Assembly (NCBI RefSeq): GCF_033568475.1
Contig: NC_133120.1
Location: 86,136,151-86,200,150, forward strand
DNA: 64,000 nt
DNA from: Henckelia pumila
Taxonomy: Eukaryota > Streptophyta > Magnoliopsida > Lamiales > Gesneriaceae
Direction: 5' to 3'
Part shown: positions 1-12,815 of the stretch, in pieces
Numbering within the stretch: the stretch's first letter is position 1
Layout of the letters: every line of letters starts with the position of its first letter
Made by a program: the position numbers and the translations under genes
The notes under the pieces: model-generated
Database searches by the model: none
What the model saw: only the letters and a program-made list of their open reading frames with translations
What the model was told of the DNA's origin: nothing

Positions 1-127
1 AAACCCTTCATTGTGCATAAATTTTCGATATTTTATCAGTACCGTAGTATTGTCACTGATTCTAACATTTTTTTGTGGCCCCAACTGAGTTTGAAACGAA
101 AAATGTTGCAGCAAGTGGTTTCTGCAG

Positions 128-731
128 AAGACTGGTCATGAAGGTGTTGCCAGTTTGATCCCTTCTTTGTAGTTTGTACTCCCAGTGTTAACTTCATCTT
201 TACACTTGTCTCCAACTTTATTGAAGTCGCTCATGTTAATATTCTCTTACAGGTCTGAATAATTTATTGATGGCATATGACGATAAATCAGCATATGCTC
301 TTTGTGTTTTCTCTCTAGCTCTTGGACCAAATGCGGATCCAATTACTTTTTCAGGGGAAACTTGGGTATTATTCTGCCATCCCGTTGTCTAAGTTAGAGT
401 TCAGTGTCCTTATGATTAAATTATATTTTAGAGGCACTTTTCTAACTTGTACAAATGAAATTTCAGGGAAAGATAGTTCCTCCGAGAGGACCAAATGACT
501 TTGGATGGGATCCAATCTTTCAACCCGATGGATATGATCAGACGTAGAGTCATTTCCCCTCTTAGTGCTCTTTGTTTGTATACTGCTGTGAAATATAAGC
601 AACCGACGTGTGTTTGTTATAGGTATGCTGAAATGCCAAAGGAAGAGAAAAACAAGATTTCTCACCGTTCCAGGGCACTTGCACTGGTGAAATCACACTT
701 TGCAGAGGCTGGATATATTTTTCAGACTTAA
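128..731 (+). CDS. Inosine triphosphate pyrophosphatase (HAM1/Maf-like), 3' part
   Basis: This is the C-terminal 104 residues of a plant ITPase, which hydrolyses ITP, dITP and XTP to monophosphates and so keeps non-canonical purines out of nucleic acids. Exons are 128-143, 253-365, 467-543 and 623-731, and codon phase is continuous across all of them. Recognisable family blocks are [47 protein letters not shown] and [14 protein letters not shown]; the DFGWDP and KNKISHR blocks form the nucleotide pocket in this family. The protein ends AGYIFQT, slightly shorter than the Arabidopsis protein as I recall it. The 5' exons lie left of the window. The first exon here is only 16 bp, flanked by ttctgcag and a GT donor, and encodes KTGHE plus one base. 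Family assignment is firm; the micro-exon is a hand prediction. Confidence 0.9.
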
Positions 732-1468
732 CCAAGTTCTTAAAAGTGCAAGATTTACCCGATTTATATTTCATATTGAATTCTTTCAAAAATCACCGAT
801 AACTTGTTTCGCTTAATATGTTGTTGATTGGAAGTGAAAGAATCTCTAGAATATTATGTTTATGCTCATGAAGGATTGGAAGTTGATCTTTCATGTCTAA
901 AGTCCAGTCAAATTTACCAGAAAAATTAACTCTAGAATGTTTTTGAAGTTTAAATTTTGATGCAAGCCTTTGACCGCAAGGAGTTAGTACTACTTCCTTT
1001 CCTAATTTAAGTTAAGTTTTGTTTTATAAAATTAAACAAAAAACTTGCATATATCTTGCACCTATATCATTAGACAGAGTAAGGGTTTTTTTAAAAAAAA
1101 TGAGAAATATTCATGGGATGACTTGGTACAAGTTGGGAGTAAAATAAGTATGTTTTGGGAAAAATATTCATAAAATTAAAAACTTGCTGAGTGTATACAA
1201 GCTTGATCATTTTAGGACGCAAAAAGATTGGTCCCGTTTTCTTGTCTTTCACTCCCCTGAACACAGAAAACCATAATTTTATCTATATTTTTATCAAATT
1301 TTTTTCAAAATTTTAAATCAAATTATTACCTCAACCATTATTATTTAATCATATTTTTCTCTATGCTTCTCAAAAATAATTTTGTTATTTTGCGTTTTTT
1401 GTGATAATCATTTCACGATATGTGATACCATCTCAAATAAACTAAATCTTAAAAAATAAATAAATATA
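732..1468. other. Intergenic, AT-rich, nothing recognised
   Basis: This stretch holds the 3' flank of the ITPase gene and AT-rich sequence. I see no coding signal or named repeat in it. Confidence 0.6.
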
Positions 1469-2235
1469 GAGTAAAATTTATTTTGATACACGAACTATTG
1501 GTAAAATGTCAAATTGGTACATGAACTATTGAAAATGGTTTAATTGGTACATAATCAACTTATAAAGTCAATTTTATCCTTTACCTACATTATTTTAAAA
1601 ACTAATGTTTTTGTTAAATTAAAATAGATAAACATTTTATCTTTTAAAATTATTTTATTAATACAATTATAAGCATAAATTTAAATTTATTTAAATTTTA
1701 TATTATAAACAAGGGAGCGTACTTATTGTACGAAACATTGTAAATATTAATTAATACGAACATGCACATACACATACACATACATATATATAAAAATTGA
1801 TAAATTATATATTCAAAAATAATAAATATTAAAACTATATAATAAAATATATTTTTTTGTTTATCTAGGTTATAATATTATTATTTATATTAATCAAAAT
1901 AAAAATGATATACATGTGTGTCTTTTCATTTATGATCTACAAATTACGTTGAATATTTTTCCGTATACATGATATATAATCTTATTTTTATAGTATAGTA
2001 ATTAGTAAATATGATTTATATTTATAATTATAATTAATATAATAATTTAAAATACAAAAAAAATATATGTACTTCAATTAATCAATTTAATAACAATATT
2101 CAACTTAAAAGCAATTTAAGTTAAGGGCAAAATTGACTTTTGAGTTTGATCATATACCAATTAAACCATTTTCAATAGTTCGTGTATCAATTTAACATTT
2201 TATCAATAGTTCATGTACTAAAATAATTTTTACTC
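1469..2235. mobile_element. Non-autonomous TIR DNA element (MITE-like, 767 bp)
   Basis: The first and last ~90 bp are inverted copies of each other, about 88% identical by eye. Both ends begin GAGTAAAA when read inwards, and each arm holds two direct copies of a GAACTATTG-centred phrase. The interior is very AT-rich with no coding capacity. Long TIRs with no ORF suggest a Mutator-like MITE, but the flanks show no clean target-site duplication, so the superfamily is open. Confidence 0.75.
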
Positions 2236-3113
2236 AAAAAATATATATATATTTCACAAAAACCCACGTGATGCCATTTCAAAATCAATTTAGTAACACA
2301 GATCCGACCCATGGTCTAATCAACCCCACCGGCCACCATAAGCATGAAGCTAACAAAAACATGCAACAGATAAACCCTGTCTGAGATCTAGTATACTTTC
2401 ACCTAATCGAACCCACTAATCAAGAGCTTTGGTACGAATCTTAATATATAATATAATAATTGAAAAGAAATAAAAATCTCATGAATATATACATATATAA
2501 ATAATATAAACAATGTATAACCAATTAAATAATATCATGGCCACAATCCATGTGGACTAGTTGGTGAATAAATCAAAACTTCTCACATGATATATGGACC
2601 CAACATATCACATGCAAAGCGTTGTGTTTTATTCATAAGTCCACGTGATGAGTACTCCAATATGTTGTAAAAAAAAATTTAATCACTACTTTGTCGCTTC
2701 TAATTCATGCATACTTGAGAAAATGTAAGTTAAAAAACCATTTTTTTTTAAATTAGATATGTTTTTACGCCTCATTTGTTAATTTATATTCTCTGAGCTT
2801 GAATATTTGTCATGATTATGAATGCACCGAATATATATATAAAATTGTGTGGGGCATTTTGTTTGTTAAGAGGTGCACCGTACATAGTACATATACTAGA
2901 TGTACCCAAATTTTACTTTATTGACTTGGTTGCTACTCCCTTACACTAAATTGTGTACTAAATAATGTGGCAATTTAATTGTCTTTAATAATTCTAGGGT
3001 GGCGCCAACTCAATTCTGGCTAGCGCAAGTGTTAGGCTTCACAATTCATCAGGTTTTTTTTTTAAATGATTCATCAGGTATTTGGGTTCAAACATATGAA
3101 ATTTTTATTATTA
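2236..3113. other. Intergenic, nothing recognised
   Basis: AT-rich sequence between the TIR element and a possible Helitron terminus. I see no gene or clear repeat here. Confidence 0.5.
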
Positions 3114-3145
3114 CTAGTACTCGCGTGCACGCGTTGCATGCTTAT
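3114..3145 (-). mobile_element. Possible Helitron 3' terminus (minus strand)
   Basis: Read on the minus strand, a 12-bp GC-rich palindrome (CGCGTGCACGCG) is followed by GAGTA-CTAG and then T. This matches the plant Helitron 3' end: a short hairpin about 10 nt before a terminal CTRR, inserted before T. The matching 5' TC end should lie to the right but I could not identify it, so this may be a remnant. Confidence 0.4.
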
Positions 3146-3375
3146 GCCGTCCGTTTTTTATGAAAAATAAAAAATAAAAATAGATAATAATTTTAAAAAG
3201 TGTTTTATTGTATATGAATAAATTAATTTTATAAAAGTGATATTTTTCTAAATTAATAGTTATCATTGGAAAAAAAAAAGTGACATTTTAGTAATTAAAT
3301 ATATATTAAAGGGTAAAAATAAAGGGGTTGACCATACTAACATATTAAACCCTCAACTTTAATAAAATAAAAAAG

Positions 3376-3398
3376 ATAATAATAATAATAACAATAAC

Positions 3399-3440
<42 letters not shown>
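3376..3440. repeat. (AAT)n microsatellite
   Basis: About 65 bp of AAT repeats, interrupted by two AAC units. Confidence 0.9.
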
Positions 3441-4463
3441 CTTTATTACGCTTACATGCGGTAATAATCCCGCGTTCTTTACTCTTCTAAAAAAAAAATC
3501 ACGCGTTCTCACCGTATATATAAAGCAAAAGTCGAGATGTTCAGATTTTGTCTGATTTTAGATTTAAAAATTTGTTCTTTTTCCCATGCCGTTATTTTGG
3601 CCAAAATAAAAATATTCTCTATCTCTCTGTTATAGTTTAAAATTCAAGTATTATATATTATTTTAACTAACTTCAGTTCTGGTTAGATTATACAGATGAA
3701 ATTGGCATTTGACTTGATTCTTTTGAGGATACTTTACTAATTTAACATGTTAAAGTTCCTCATTTCGCTACAAATTGTTCAAGACAAGCAAGTAATATTT
3801 TTTGCGTGTGGCAAGCCTGTTATAATATTAATATATACATACAAGCATACATAACAAGCAAGATTACTTTTCATAGACAAACACAAATTGAAAGAAAAGA
3901 CGTCTATTACAGAAGGTTTTTTTCATAAATTAATGTTTTCACATTCACACTATAGAACTTGTATGAAATTAACTAAAAGAAGAGAGGAAGAAAATACACT
4001 ATATATATATATATCATTTCGTCACACTATTAAAGACCAAATGCCAACACAGTTCTGTAAACTGAACAACAAGACTAATTGCAGACATCTATATATATAT
4101 GGAGAAGAGGCAAGGCAAATCGTTCTTGTTAGGAAATGAATGAACCTGAGAAATCTTGAAGAATACTCGAACAACGCTTCCGCACCTACTAACAGAATAC
4201 CGGGCTTTCGACTAAAAGCAGGCCGAGGTTGCGCAGTAATGGTTGTGTTGGAATGCTGAGGAATGAATAGATGGAGAATGTCGTGTTGGACTTGTGTAAA
4301 AAATGTACACTTTCCAATGATGGGAGTAAAACATTTGCTGGAAAACGGATAAATGGTCGTTTCTCGAAGCCGTAAAAATGGACTGACAGTAAAAAGAGTG
4401 GGGAAAACGAAGAAAAAAAAAGACACCCTTTCGATATTTATGTGATAAGTGTAAGGCTGTGCA

Positions 4464-7400
4464 TTAGCACTGGCGGCCGCGGCGGCAGTTAAGGACGCCT
4501 GCACCAGAAGTAATCGGTCCAATCATGGAGGAAGATTTGGCACCCAAGCTTGAAGCTCTAGCATAGCTAGCTGAAGCTCCAGCTCCAGATGGAGTGAAAT
4601 AAGCTCCATTTAACATGAGGTCGCCTTCTGATCTCCAGTTCCAACCCTTCCATTGGCTTTCTGCCGTGTCAACCCTCTTCGTCACCTGACAAAATCGAAA
4701 CGTGTTAGCCTTGTCTGGAATAGAGGTAATTATCATTTGGGGAGATTGAAAAGGTTGCAAGTTTTGTTACCTCTTTGGCAAAAGGATTCACTGGTGCAAG
4801 ATATCTGTTGCCCTGGCTGTTGATGGTTGGTTCAGCACTTCCACCGATGGCATACATCTCCCAATGAGTATAGTCATTGTTCACAACGTGGAAATACCCG
4901 TGTCTGCACCTGTGATTACAAAATACAGGTGTTATCATACTTTTTTTTTTAAGAAAAAAATCAAGACAAGTATAAATGGATGAGTAAACTCATGTCCGAG
5001 TCTTGGATTTGGTTATGAATTTACCTAGGCATTCTTTGAATGAGGCCTTCTCCAAAGTGATTATAGGCAATAGTGACTTGCATTTGCTTGTCTCTAACAT
5101 AAGAATCACTATGACCCAACAGCATAACCTGTATTTCAAGAATCATAACTTAAACTACAGTAATCTTTATAGTGACGAAAAAGCATTTCATGGTTATGGG
5201 CAAACCTCGTTGTGATGGGTGAAATAGTTGTTAGAAATGGTGATGGCAGTAGAGCCCATAATAGCATCCACAAGGCCATCAGCGCAGTTAGAGAGCGAGT
5301 TATGATCGACCCAGACATGACTCGACCCAAAGATGGAAACGGCATCTCCATCAGCCATAGTCCTCCAACCATAATGAGAAGGTGAACTTCTCACCATGGC
5401 ATTTCCTGTTGGTTTGCAGTCATGGATATGAAGGCCATGGATTATGATATTGGTCACGAATTGGACTGTGATGCACGCCCCATTAGCGATATGGACGTTG
5501 ACTCCACGACCATCAATGGTCTTGAAGCTATTCATGATGAGTTCTTGCTTCAAAGTAATGACCATATCCCGTTTAAACACAATCCAGAGAGGCTGATCTT
5601 GGATAACAGCGTGACGTAGAGTGCCGGGCCTGGGGTTAACAGGATCGTCATCTCCAGAATCGGTGACAATGTAAAATCTGCCATCACGGCCACCAATGGC
5701 ATTGCGCCCAAAACCAATCCCACAGTCGGCAAGTCTCTTGCGGTTCTTTTGCCAGTTGGGGTCGCAACGCCAGCAATCATCAATAGGATTACCAGTTCCA
5801 CATGAGAAATATCCAAGATTTCGCCTTTCTGTGCTGTTTCTAGTGGCCCTGTCAATTCAAAGATTTATCAGCACAAAATTACAGTAATCTCCTGATTAGC
5901 TTCTGCATTATTGGACTCGTTGAACTTTTATACGTTACGCTCCATAATATACAATGGATGCATTATTTAAGGTCGAATCATGTAAAATCCATATAGGTCC
6001 TATGTAATGTACTTATATTATAATCCAAATGTAATGAATCCACTTATTGCACACGCAAGTGTTCGTACACTTCTTGTCACTTTTTTTGGCATGCATACAC
6101 ACAGAAACGTACACGACCAGAATCAATTGACGACTTTACAGAGCCAGGGACAATTTAGCCCATCTCAAGTCCCCCGAAGTCCCAAACAAAGGTATTACTT
6201 TATATAATGGTTTATATGTTTAGGAGTTATGACTAAACAAATGAAGGATTTAAAGTAGAGAATACAGGAATCTAACCACACTATAGTTGCATGTGGGGGA
6301 AATAAAAATCCATAAAAAAAAAAAGAGATGACAACCGAATCAAGAACGGGAGATGGATTTAGAAAAGAGACCCCAATTGGCACATTTGTTACTGTAACGA
6401 ATAAATTTGTCAAAACTACAAAAAAAAAAAAAAAAACTAATAATAATAAATAAATAAAACATATTTGTTATAACATAGATCACATGTGAGTAGCGTTAGG
6501 TCTGCCCGAAATAAAACACGGTGGCATTCAATTTAGAGGACCACAATTGAAATGTCAGTTAGGCACACTTCCTAGAACAGATCTAGCATGGCAATTCAGG
6601 TCGTCAGAAAAATGTTTTACTACTCAAAATACGAAGCCGCCCATCTTCTAATTTCTTGGCACGACACCATTCAAAGTCACAATAACAAGGAATGCCCAAA
6701 AGACAATAATGAGGCTAGAAATCTGCCGTTAAAATTCTCTAGATCATAGGAGACACAAGCATGTTTTGGACATGAAGTATGTATATATATTACATGTCCA
6801 TGAGGGGGGGGGGGGGGGGGAAATTGAGCTAGAAAAAGACAAATTTTGCGTTACGAAAGAGGGAATTTGAAGGTAAAATGCCATAAAAGATCACCTACAT
6901 TTCAACCATCCTTGCAACCTCTTCTGGGTCATCCACCGCATGTTCATTCAGCGCATCCTCATCAATTTTTTCCAATCTGAACAACAAAAAGAAACCAGTC
7001 GATATTTATTACATACACAAGTACTTATTATTTTTTTCCCTTTTCTCTTCTATTGTGTACACATATATTTGTACATACATATACACATTCATTACATATT
7101 TTACATTCACATGACTTTCAAATTCAAGAATTAATTTCCTGTTCAGCAATCCCAGTCTCCCAGATTTTGACCATGATTTTACTATCAAAGCCAGACCAAA
7201 GCAACTTCATCTAGCTTTCGCAGAACCCATTTGAGGTAAAATTTAACAAGAGAAAAGAGTGGCAATAAATGAAGGAAGATGCCGTAGTTATTTCACATGG
7301 GTTGTCACTTGTCAGCTGCCACCGACAATAATGTGTACATTACACAAAATTTATCCACATAATACCATCATTCACATTACCATTCATCTGATCTATTTTT

Positions 7401-8465
7401 TATATATAATTATGATGCGAAACGAAACACAACAGTATATTTATGATATGATGATTTCAAATCATGACATAAAGTACAAGCAGTGCAAAAATAAGACGCA
7501 CAGTTAGTTGAGTACTACACTGCTCAAGGTAGTGGGAGACTGAATCCACCATCGTTAACAAAACCGTCAAAAAAGCGATAATTATTAATTAATAACATAG
7601 AAAAGAATCAACTAATAACTGCTTTTTTGGGTAGTGCAAATGGGAATGTGTACTGAAATACCAATTTAACCTTGAAAAACTTCAGCATACCCCATGAGTG
7701 ATCATGGATAAAAGGAAAAGAGTGAGGGTAATTTCGGAACGAGGCGTAGGGGGTTGGTTCCATTTCTGTTCAGTTCAAACCAGAGGAATCCGAGGAGAAT
7801 AGGGTAAAATAGAATAAACGGTTGAGATCTGCTACGAATAAGGGATCTAAACGGCTGAGATTGGTTCTTTACTGTAACACAAACAAAGAGATTTAGTAGA
7901 CAGCGAGGAGATCCGACGGACGAGGTTTGACGTGTACGAAAGAGGGAAAGTGGACGGCTGTGATTCGATTTAAATGTAATGTTTAGATTCTTAATTAATT
8001 AGGCGATACCGAGTTGACTCAGTAATGAAGAGTTTCCTCACCTATCCGCCATTGTAGAGTTTGCAGAGCTCGGCAGCTGCTCTTTCTCCACAGCGCTGCA
8101 GAACATGAACATAAAATTTAACGATGTAATTATTGGACAGAAAATCATTTTAGCCTCAAAATGCAGAAGCACAGAACGCCCATTTTGTAAAAAAAATTAA
8201 CCGAATACCTCAGGCATTGGCGTTTTGTCAAAATGCAGAGGAAATCAGAACAAAATGCAGAGTTTTTCCGATAAAAATCGAGCAGAAACAAAATGCTCGA
8301 TCTTGCAAGCAGCATCGAACATGAAAAAAACATATAGCATTTTCAAAAATACCTCAGATGATGGGTTCCATGTTTCTGAACTCTAGCCACGACCCCAACT
8401 GTAACCACGAACAGAAGCAGACCACAAAACAGAGACGTCCATTTCTTCGAATCCCCCATGGCCAT
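4464..8465 (-). CDS. Pectate lyase (polysaccharide lyase family 1), secreted
   Basis: A seven-exon gene: 8465-8353, 8095-8042, 6976-6899, 5848-5206, 5128-5025, 4909-4771 and 4685-4464. Phases join exactly and give 450 aa. Pectate lyases cleave de-esterified homogalacturonan by beta-elimination in the cell wall and need Ca2+. The N-terminus MAMGDSKKW followed by a hydrophobic run ([17 protein letters not shown]) is a signal peptide or anchor. The plant N-terminal extension includes NSTMADRLEK and [12 protein letters not shown]. The PL1 domain follows: [29 protein letters not shown], then [16 protein letters not shown] (about 262-277, Ca2+-binding acidic residues), [10 protein letters not shown] and IQRMPRCRHGY (catalytic Arg region, about 326-336). 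Length is normal and nothing is disrupted. Introns 2 and 3 are long (about 1.1 kb each). The start ATG at 8465 is followed in frame by a second ATG two codons later. Confidence 0.93.
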
Positions 8466-8630
8466 TACTACACAGCTTCACCTCTCTTCTTTCTTTCCTC
8501 CTCCCCAACAAAAATGCGGACAAATAGCAAAAATTTGGAGAGCTTCACAGAGAGGAGAAGACAAGCAAGCAAGCGCAGAGGGAAAATGAAGCACTACGCC
8601 CAATGTAACGGCTTCTGCTGGTTTTATAGA

Positions 8631-8640
8631 CCCTTCATAC
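8631..8640 (-). promoter_or_regulatory. TATA box of the pectate lyase gene
   Basis: TCTATAAAAC on the minus strand, about 170 bp upstream of the pectate lyase ATG. This implies a 5' UTR of roughly 135-140 nt. Confidence 0.65.
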
Positions 8641-8832
8641 TCACAAAACGTCAGAGTTAACGTCCGTTAACAAACTGCCAACACTGGTTAAAATTATTAC
8701 TCAACATTTGTTTTAACTTTTAACCGTGGTTGCTTTTTTTTATTTTTTATTTTTTCCAGCGGAATTAATTATTGTGTCAGTAACTAACTTCTGCTAACCG
8801 CTCTGTTTTTTATCCACTATGTCTACCTCCGT

Positions 8833-8859
8833 CACGTGCCAACGTCGGTGGCTCACGTG
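8833..8859 (-). promoter_or_regulatory. Paired G-boxes (CACGTG x2)
   Basis: Two CACGTGCC motifs start 21 bp apart, about 370-390 bp upstream of the pectate lyase ATG and 200 bp upstream of its TATA box. CACGTG is the core site for plant bHLH and bZIP factors. A role here is inferred. Confidence 0.5.
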
Positions 8860-8891
8860 CCACACATGCTCCTGTTTCTCTTCCTTTTTGG

Positions 8892-8911
8892 TAATAATAA
8901 TAATAATAATA

Positions 8912-8950
<39 letters not shown>
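8892..8950. repeat. (TAA)n(TTA)n self-complementary microsatellite
   Basis: A run of TAA/AAT repeats passes directly into TTA/ATT repeats, so the two halves are inverted complements. Confidence 0.9.
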
Positions 8951-9920
8951 TACTTAATTCCTATTATTATTTTTAGAGTAATTACTTCCTATTAATTATA
9001 CTATTACATGGGTACATTTTTTCCTAGTCGAGGACAAACTTATTGTAATTACATCTCGTATCTCATATCTGAAAATCGCATCTCAAATTTTTATGTTAAT
9101 TGAATCATCACTCATCGGCATACCGCATATGTGTCCTCGATATTACTTGATAAATATTTGTGAAAATTATGGAGGTGATTGATTTTTCTCAAAAATAAAT
9201 AATCAAATAGTCGAACATAGTGTACATTTTTAGAAAAGGTTGCAAGATTCAAATTGTTATATATATGAAAAAATATGAATTATGTGATATTAAGTTAAAT
9301 GAAATAAATACCTTCAAAAAAAAAAAGTTAAATGAAATAAATGTGGTATTCACCGAGATGGACATTGTCGGTGGACTCAAATGTGATCAATAAAAATAGT
9401 TTGTTCCACTTAAGGACGAGTTACTACGACGTTGGTGGTACAATTTTACTGTTTTAAGACCAAACACCTTTTGTCTCAGCTGATTATGATTTTTATTCTT
9501 AAAACCAAATATTAATTAAATTTTTTTACCATAAACATAAAGTTTAAATAACAAAAAATAATGCGACCCTACGTTTAGAAAAGGTAACAACTGAGACACC
9601 GTATAGGTACGCAGCAGAATCAACGGAATTAGATCATTAGATTACCAATCAAATGGAATTTTTTGTGATTAAAGTATCTAGCTAGTGCAATTGGAGTGAT
9701 TTGATTTGATCGGATAATATCATAATATTCTCATTAATTATATTTAAATTTAGGACTCAAGCTAAGATAATTTAGAAGGATATATATATCAGCTTGGATG
9801 ATCATTTAATGTGTTACATGATATGGGATGATCGTTGTGATGTGTAACATGAAGGGTTTTTTTATTTTTAATTTAAAAAAATAAAACAAATTCAAAAATA
9901 CTGCAATTCGCCGTGATGGA

Positions 9921-9954
9921 GAGCGGACGCTGGAAATATTTGCAGCGTTCGCTC
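9921..9954. repeat. GC-rich hairpin in AT-rich DNA
   Basis: A 12-bp stem with one mismatch (GAGCGGACGCTG against CAGCGTTCGCTC) encloses a 10-nt AT loop. The GCGGACGCT core recurs at about 9963-9971. Confidence 0.6.
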
Positions 9955-12815
9955 ATGTTGGCGGCGGACGCTGCCAGCATAAGCACATGGGAATGGGATT
10001 AGCTTAATGTAATACGTATGATTCTGACGTGATGTTCTCGCACCATCGATATAATTAGTTTGATCACAATCGACATAAATTTTGTTCAAATTATTTAGTA
10101 TTGAAGTTGAAAGAAAAGCTAATGTTAATTGTTCGGGCAGGGAATTGAAAATTTGTCCGGGTGTTTCGGCGGGGGTTATTGAGGAGAGAATTAATCCATC
10201 ATATATATATCCAGGCTGGACTTGTGATTGATTAACAAGAAAATGCGGATGGGATTAGCTTAAATTGTTGCATCAATTAAGAAGGTTTCAAGAGTGTTAT
10301 TTAAGATAGTTAGGCTTTCCTAATTCGAGTCCCCCAAGTCCTTGGATTTTATTTGTTTTGTCTGGACTAATTAGAACATGTAACTAACAAATAATTTTCA
10401 TGTTGCGTGAAAGGGTATGCTACAGCTCTATACTTTGGTTTAAATTGCAATTGTGTTGCTTCATCAATTTTGTGAATGTTTGGTATTATATAATTAATAA
10501 ATATATATCATGAAACGTACAAATTTGTGACAAAAGGAAAAGGCTTTCTATGTTACATGCATGCGCGTACATGTATGATTTACTTATGCTTTGTTTTGAA
10601 TCCAAAATTATGAGAAATTTCATTATTTTCCCAGCAGCATTATTTAGGACAATGAATGCATATGTAACGGGCCCAATGTAGAGATATTTTATTCGTTTTT
10701 CTTTTTCAATTGATTATTCAAATAAAATTGTACAAATTATCATTCTACTTATGAATCTAATGGGTTTCTTCAAATTAATGATGTTCCATTATTTATGACT
10801 ATATATATATATTTATGTGTGTATTTATTTAGCGACGTCTGTTTTTGGAATATTTACCCAGCTAGCTAGCTGCTTTTGTTTAACCTGGTAATTAAGTGTT
10901 ACACATTTGGGGGCATTATTATGTTGGCAAAGTGGCTCCCATCATAACCACACTTTCACGCGTGTAAAACACAAAAAAGAACAGTGTTCCCAATAGTTTT
11001 ACTGTATTTGAACGTCAATCTTTTGTTTTCCATACACTTTTGAAAACTTTTTATTCAATTGGCAAGAAACCGTGATTTATGTAATTTTCATTCGTAGTGT
11101 TTTTTTTTTTTTTTTAACATTTTTATATTAATAAAAAAAACACCTCGAACGAAGAGTATCTAATTAATAAGTGCATGTCAGCTGGTGATTAACAAAGAGA
11201 GAATCATGGTTGTTAGAAAACACAATAATTTGAATTGTGTTCTTCAAAAAGAAAAGTCCATGCAATCAATCATATGGTCTTTGTATAACGTGAGACTAAA
11301 ATTACTCGTTCCAAGTTTTTTTTTCCTTGGGGAAAAACATGTATACACGAATCAAGTCGTGTAGAATGTTTTATGAATCAACGCATTAAAAAGCCAGGGC
11401 CCCGTAAAAGATCAACACAAAAATAAATTGGATCGATGAAGTGATCAAGAAACACTATACATAAAAATTTACATGTAATTTGATTATATTTTGTAAAAAA
11501 ATATCGCTTGTAATGAATGATAGATTAGATGGTCCCAAGTCCACAAATTTATCAAACCTTTAATTATTAATTTATCTTGACCTACAAGCAATGGGAGATA
11601 TTGGTATTGAAGTTGGGGGGGTATGGTTTGTAAGCTTGCATTGCCTTTATTTTATTAATTCACTTTTCACTCAATTTAGCAATTTTTTTTAACATAATAA
11701 AAAGGGAAAGCTAGATTTTGTAGGGCATATTTATCACTAGAAATTTTGGCGGGTCTATGGTAACCCACACAAACCTTTTTTCCTCTTTGCTTAAATAAAT
11801 AAATGAAAAGGAAAAGTGAAGTAGAGTCAAATGGGTTAAATCAATGGGGTGGGTAACCCTTTCTATAAATTTGGTGGTGTGATGTTTGAAACTTTGTAGT
11901 TTCCCCTCAAACTATATTTCCCCGCCATTCAAATCAAATGAGCTCAAAATCCCCTAATAGCATTCGAAATAGGAAGAACAACTTTAGTTCAAATTAACGT
12001 ATAATTAATTTTCAAGGGTAAGTATGGCATTATACATAACTCAAATTTATTTATATATAACTCAAATTAAAGATGCACTTATGAACAAAAATTATTGAGT
12101 CGTCGTCGTCCTCCTATAAAATATAGCAAGTCTCTCCATAATTTATTTGCTCGAGATAAGCAAGTCTCGAATACATGCTCAAGTCTCGTTGGTTGTGCCG
12201 CTGTGCGGACAATTTCATTATATTGTTGTACTCTGGCTCCATATTGTAATTATACTCTAAAAAAAAAAAAAAAATCACCCCATGTTTTAGGGAAGGAAAT
12301 ACTGAATTCAAACCAATTTAATGTGAATTCAGTCCACATATTGATCCATGATCACTATTAATGTATTTTTTTAAAGTGAGGTCAAATGTAAAGGGTCGAT
12401 GACATGTATTTTGGGATTCATGAACCCCAATTTCATATGCATTCATTGACATTATCTATACTAAATATAAAACAAAAGAATGTTGAAAATTTATCAATTG
12501 TTTCCTTATTATAATACTCATTCCCCCACACTTTTATTACTTTTTAATGAAATAAAATACAATTCAATAAAATAAAATCACAATTATGAATTTCCAAAAT
12601 TACTTAAACCTCAGTATGTTTTTACAAAAAAAAAAAAAAAATTAATAATAATTTTGTGCTCGGATCGTGTGCCAAATTTGCAAGTTATATGCTATGCATG
12701 AGATTTTTGGTAAAAAAAAATAAAAAATAAAAAATAAAAAAATAATAATAATAAACATCCACGAGCCGTTAATAAAATGCCAATAATTCAATGCTGTAAA
12801 TGAATTAGACGTCTC

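Noticed and set aside
4022..4522. 166-aa minus-strand ORF
   Set aside because: It overlaps the last exon and 3' UTR of the pectate lyase gene in another frame and shows low-complexity Phe-rich sequence.
12095..12361. 88-aa ORF starting MSRRRPPIKYSK
   Set aside because: Codon content turns low-complexity (Lys run from an A-tract) and no splice or domain support was found.
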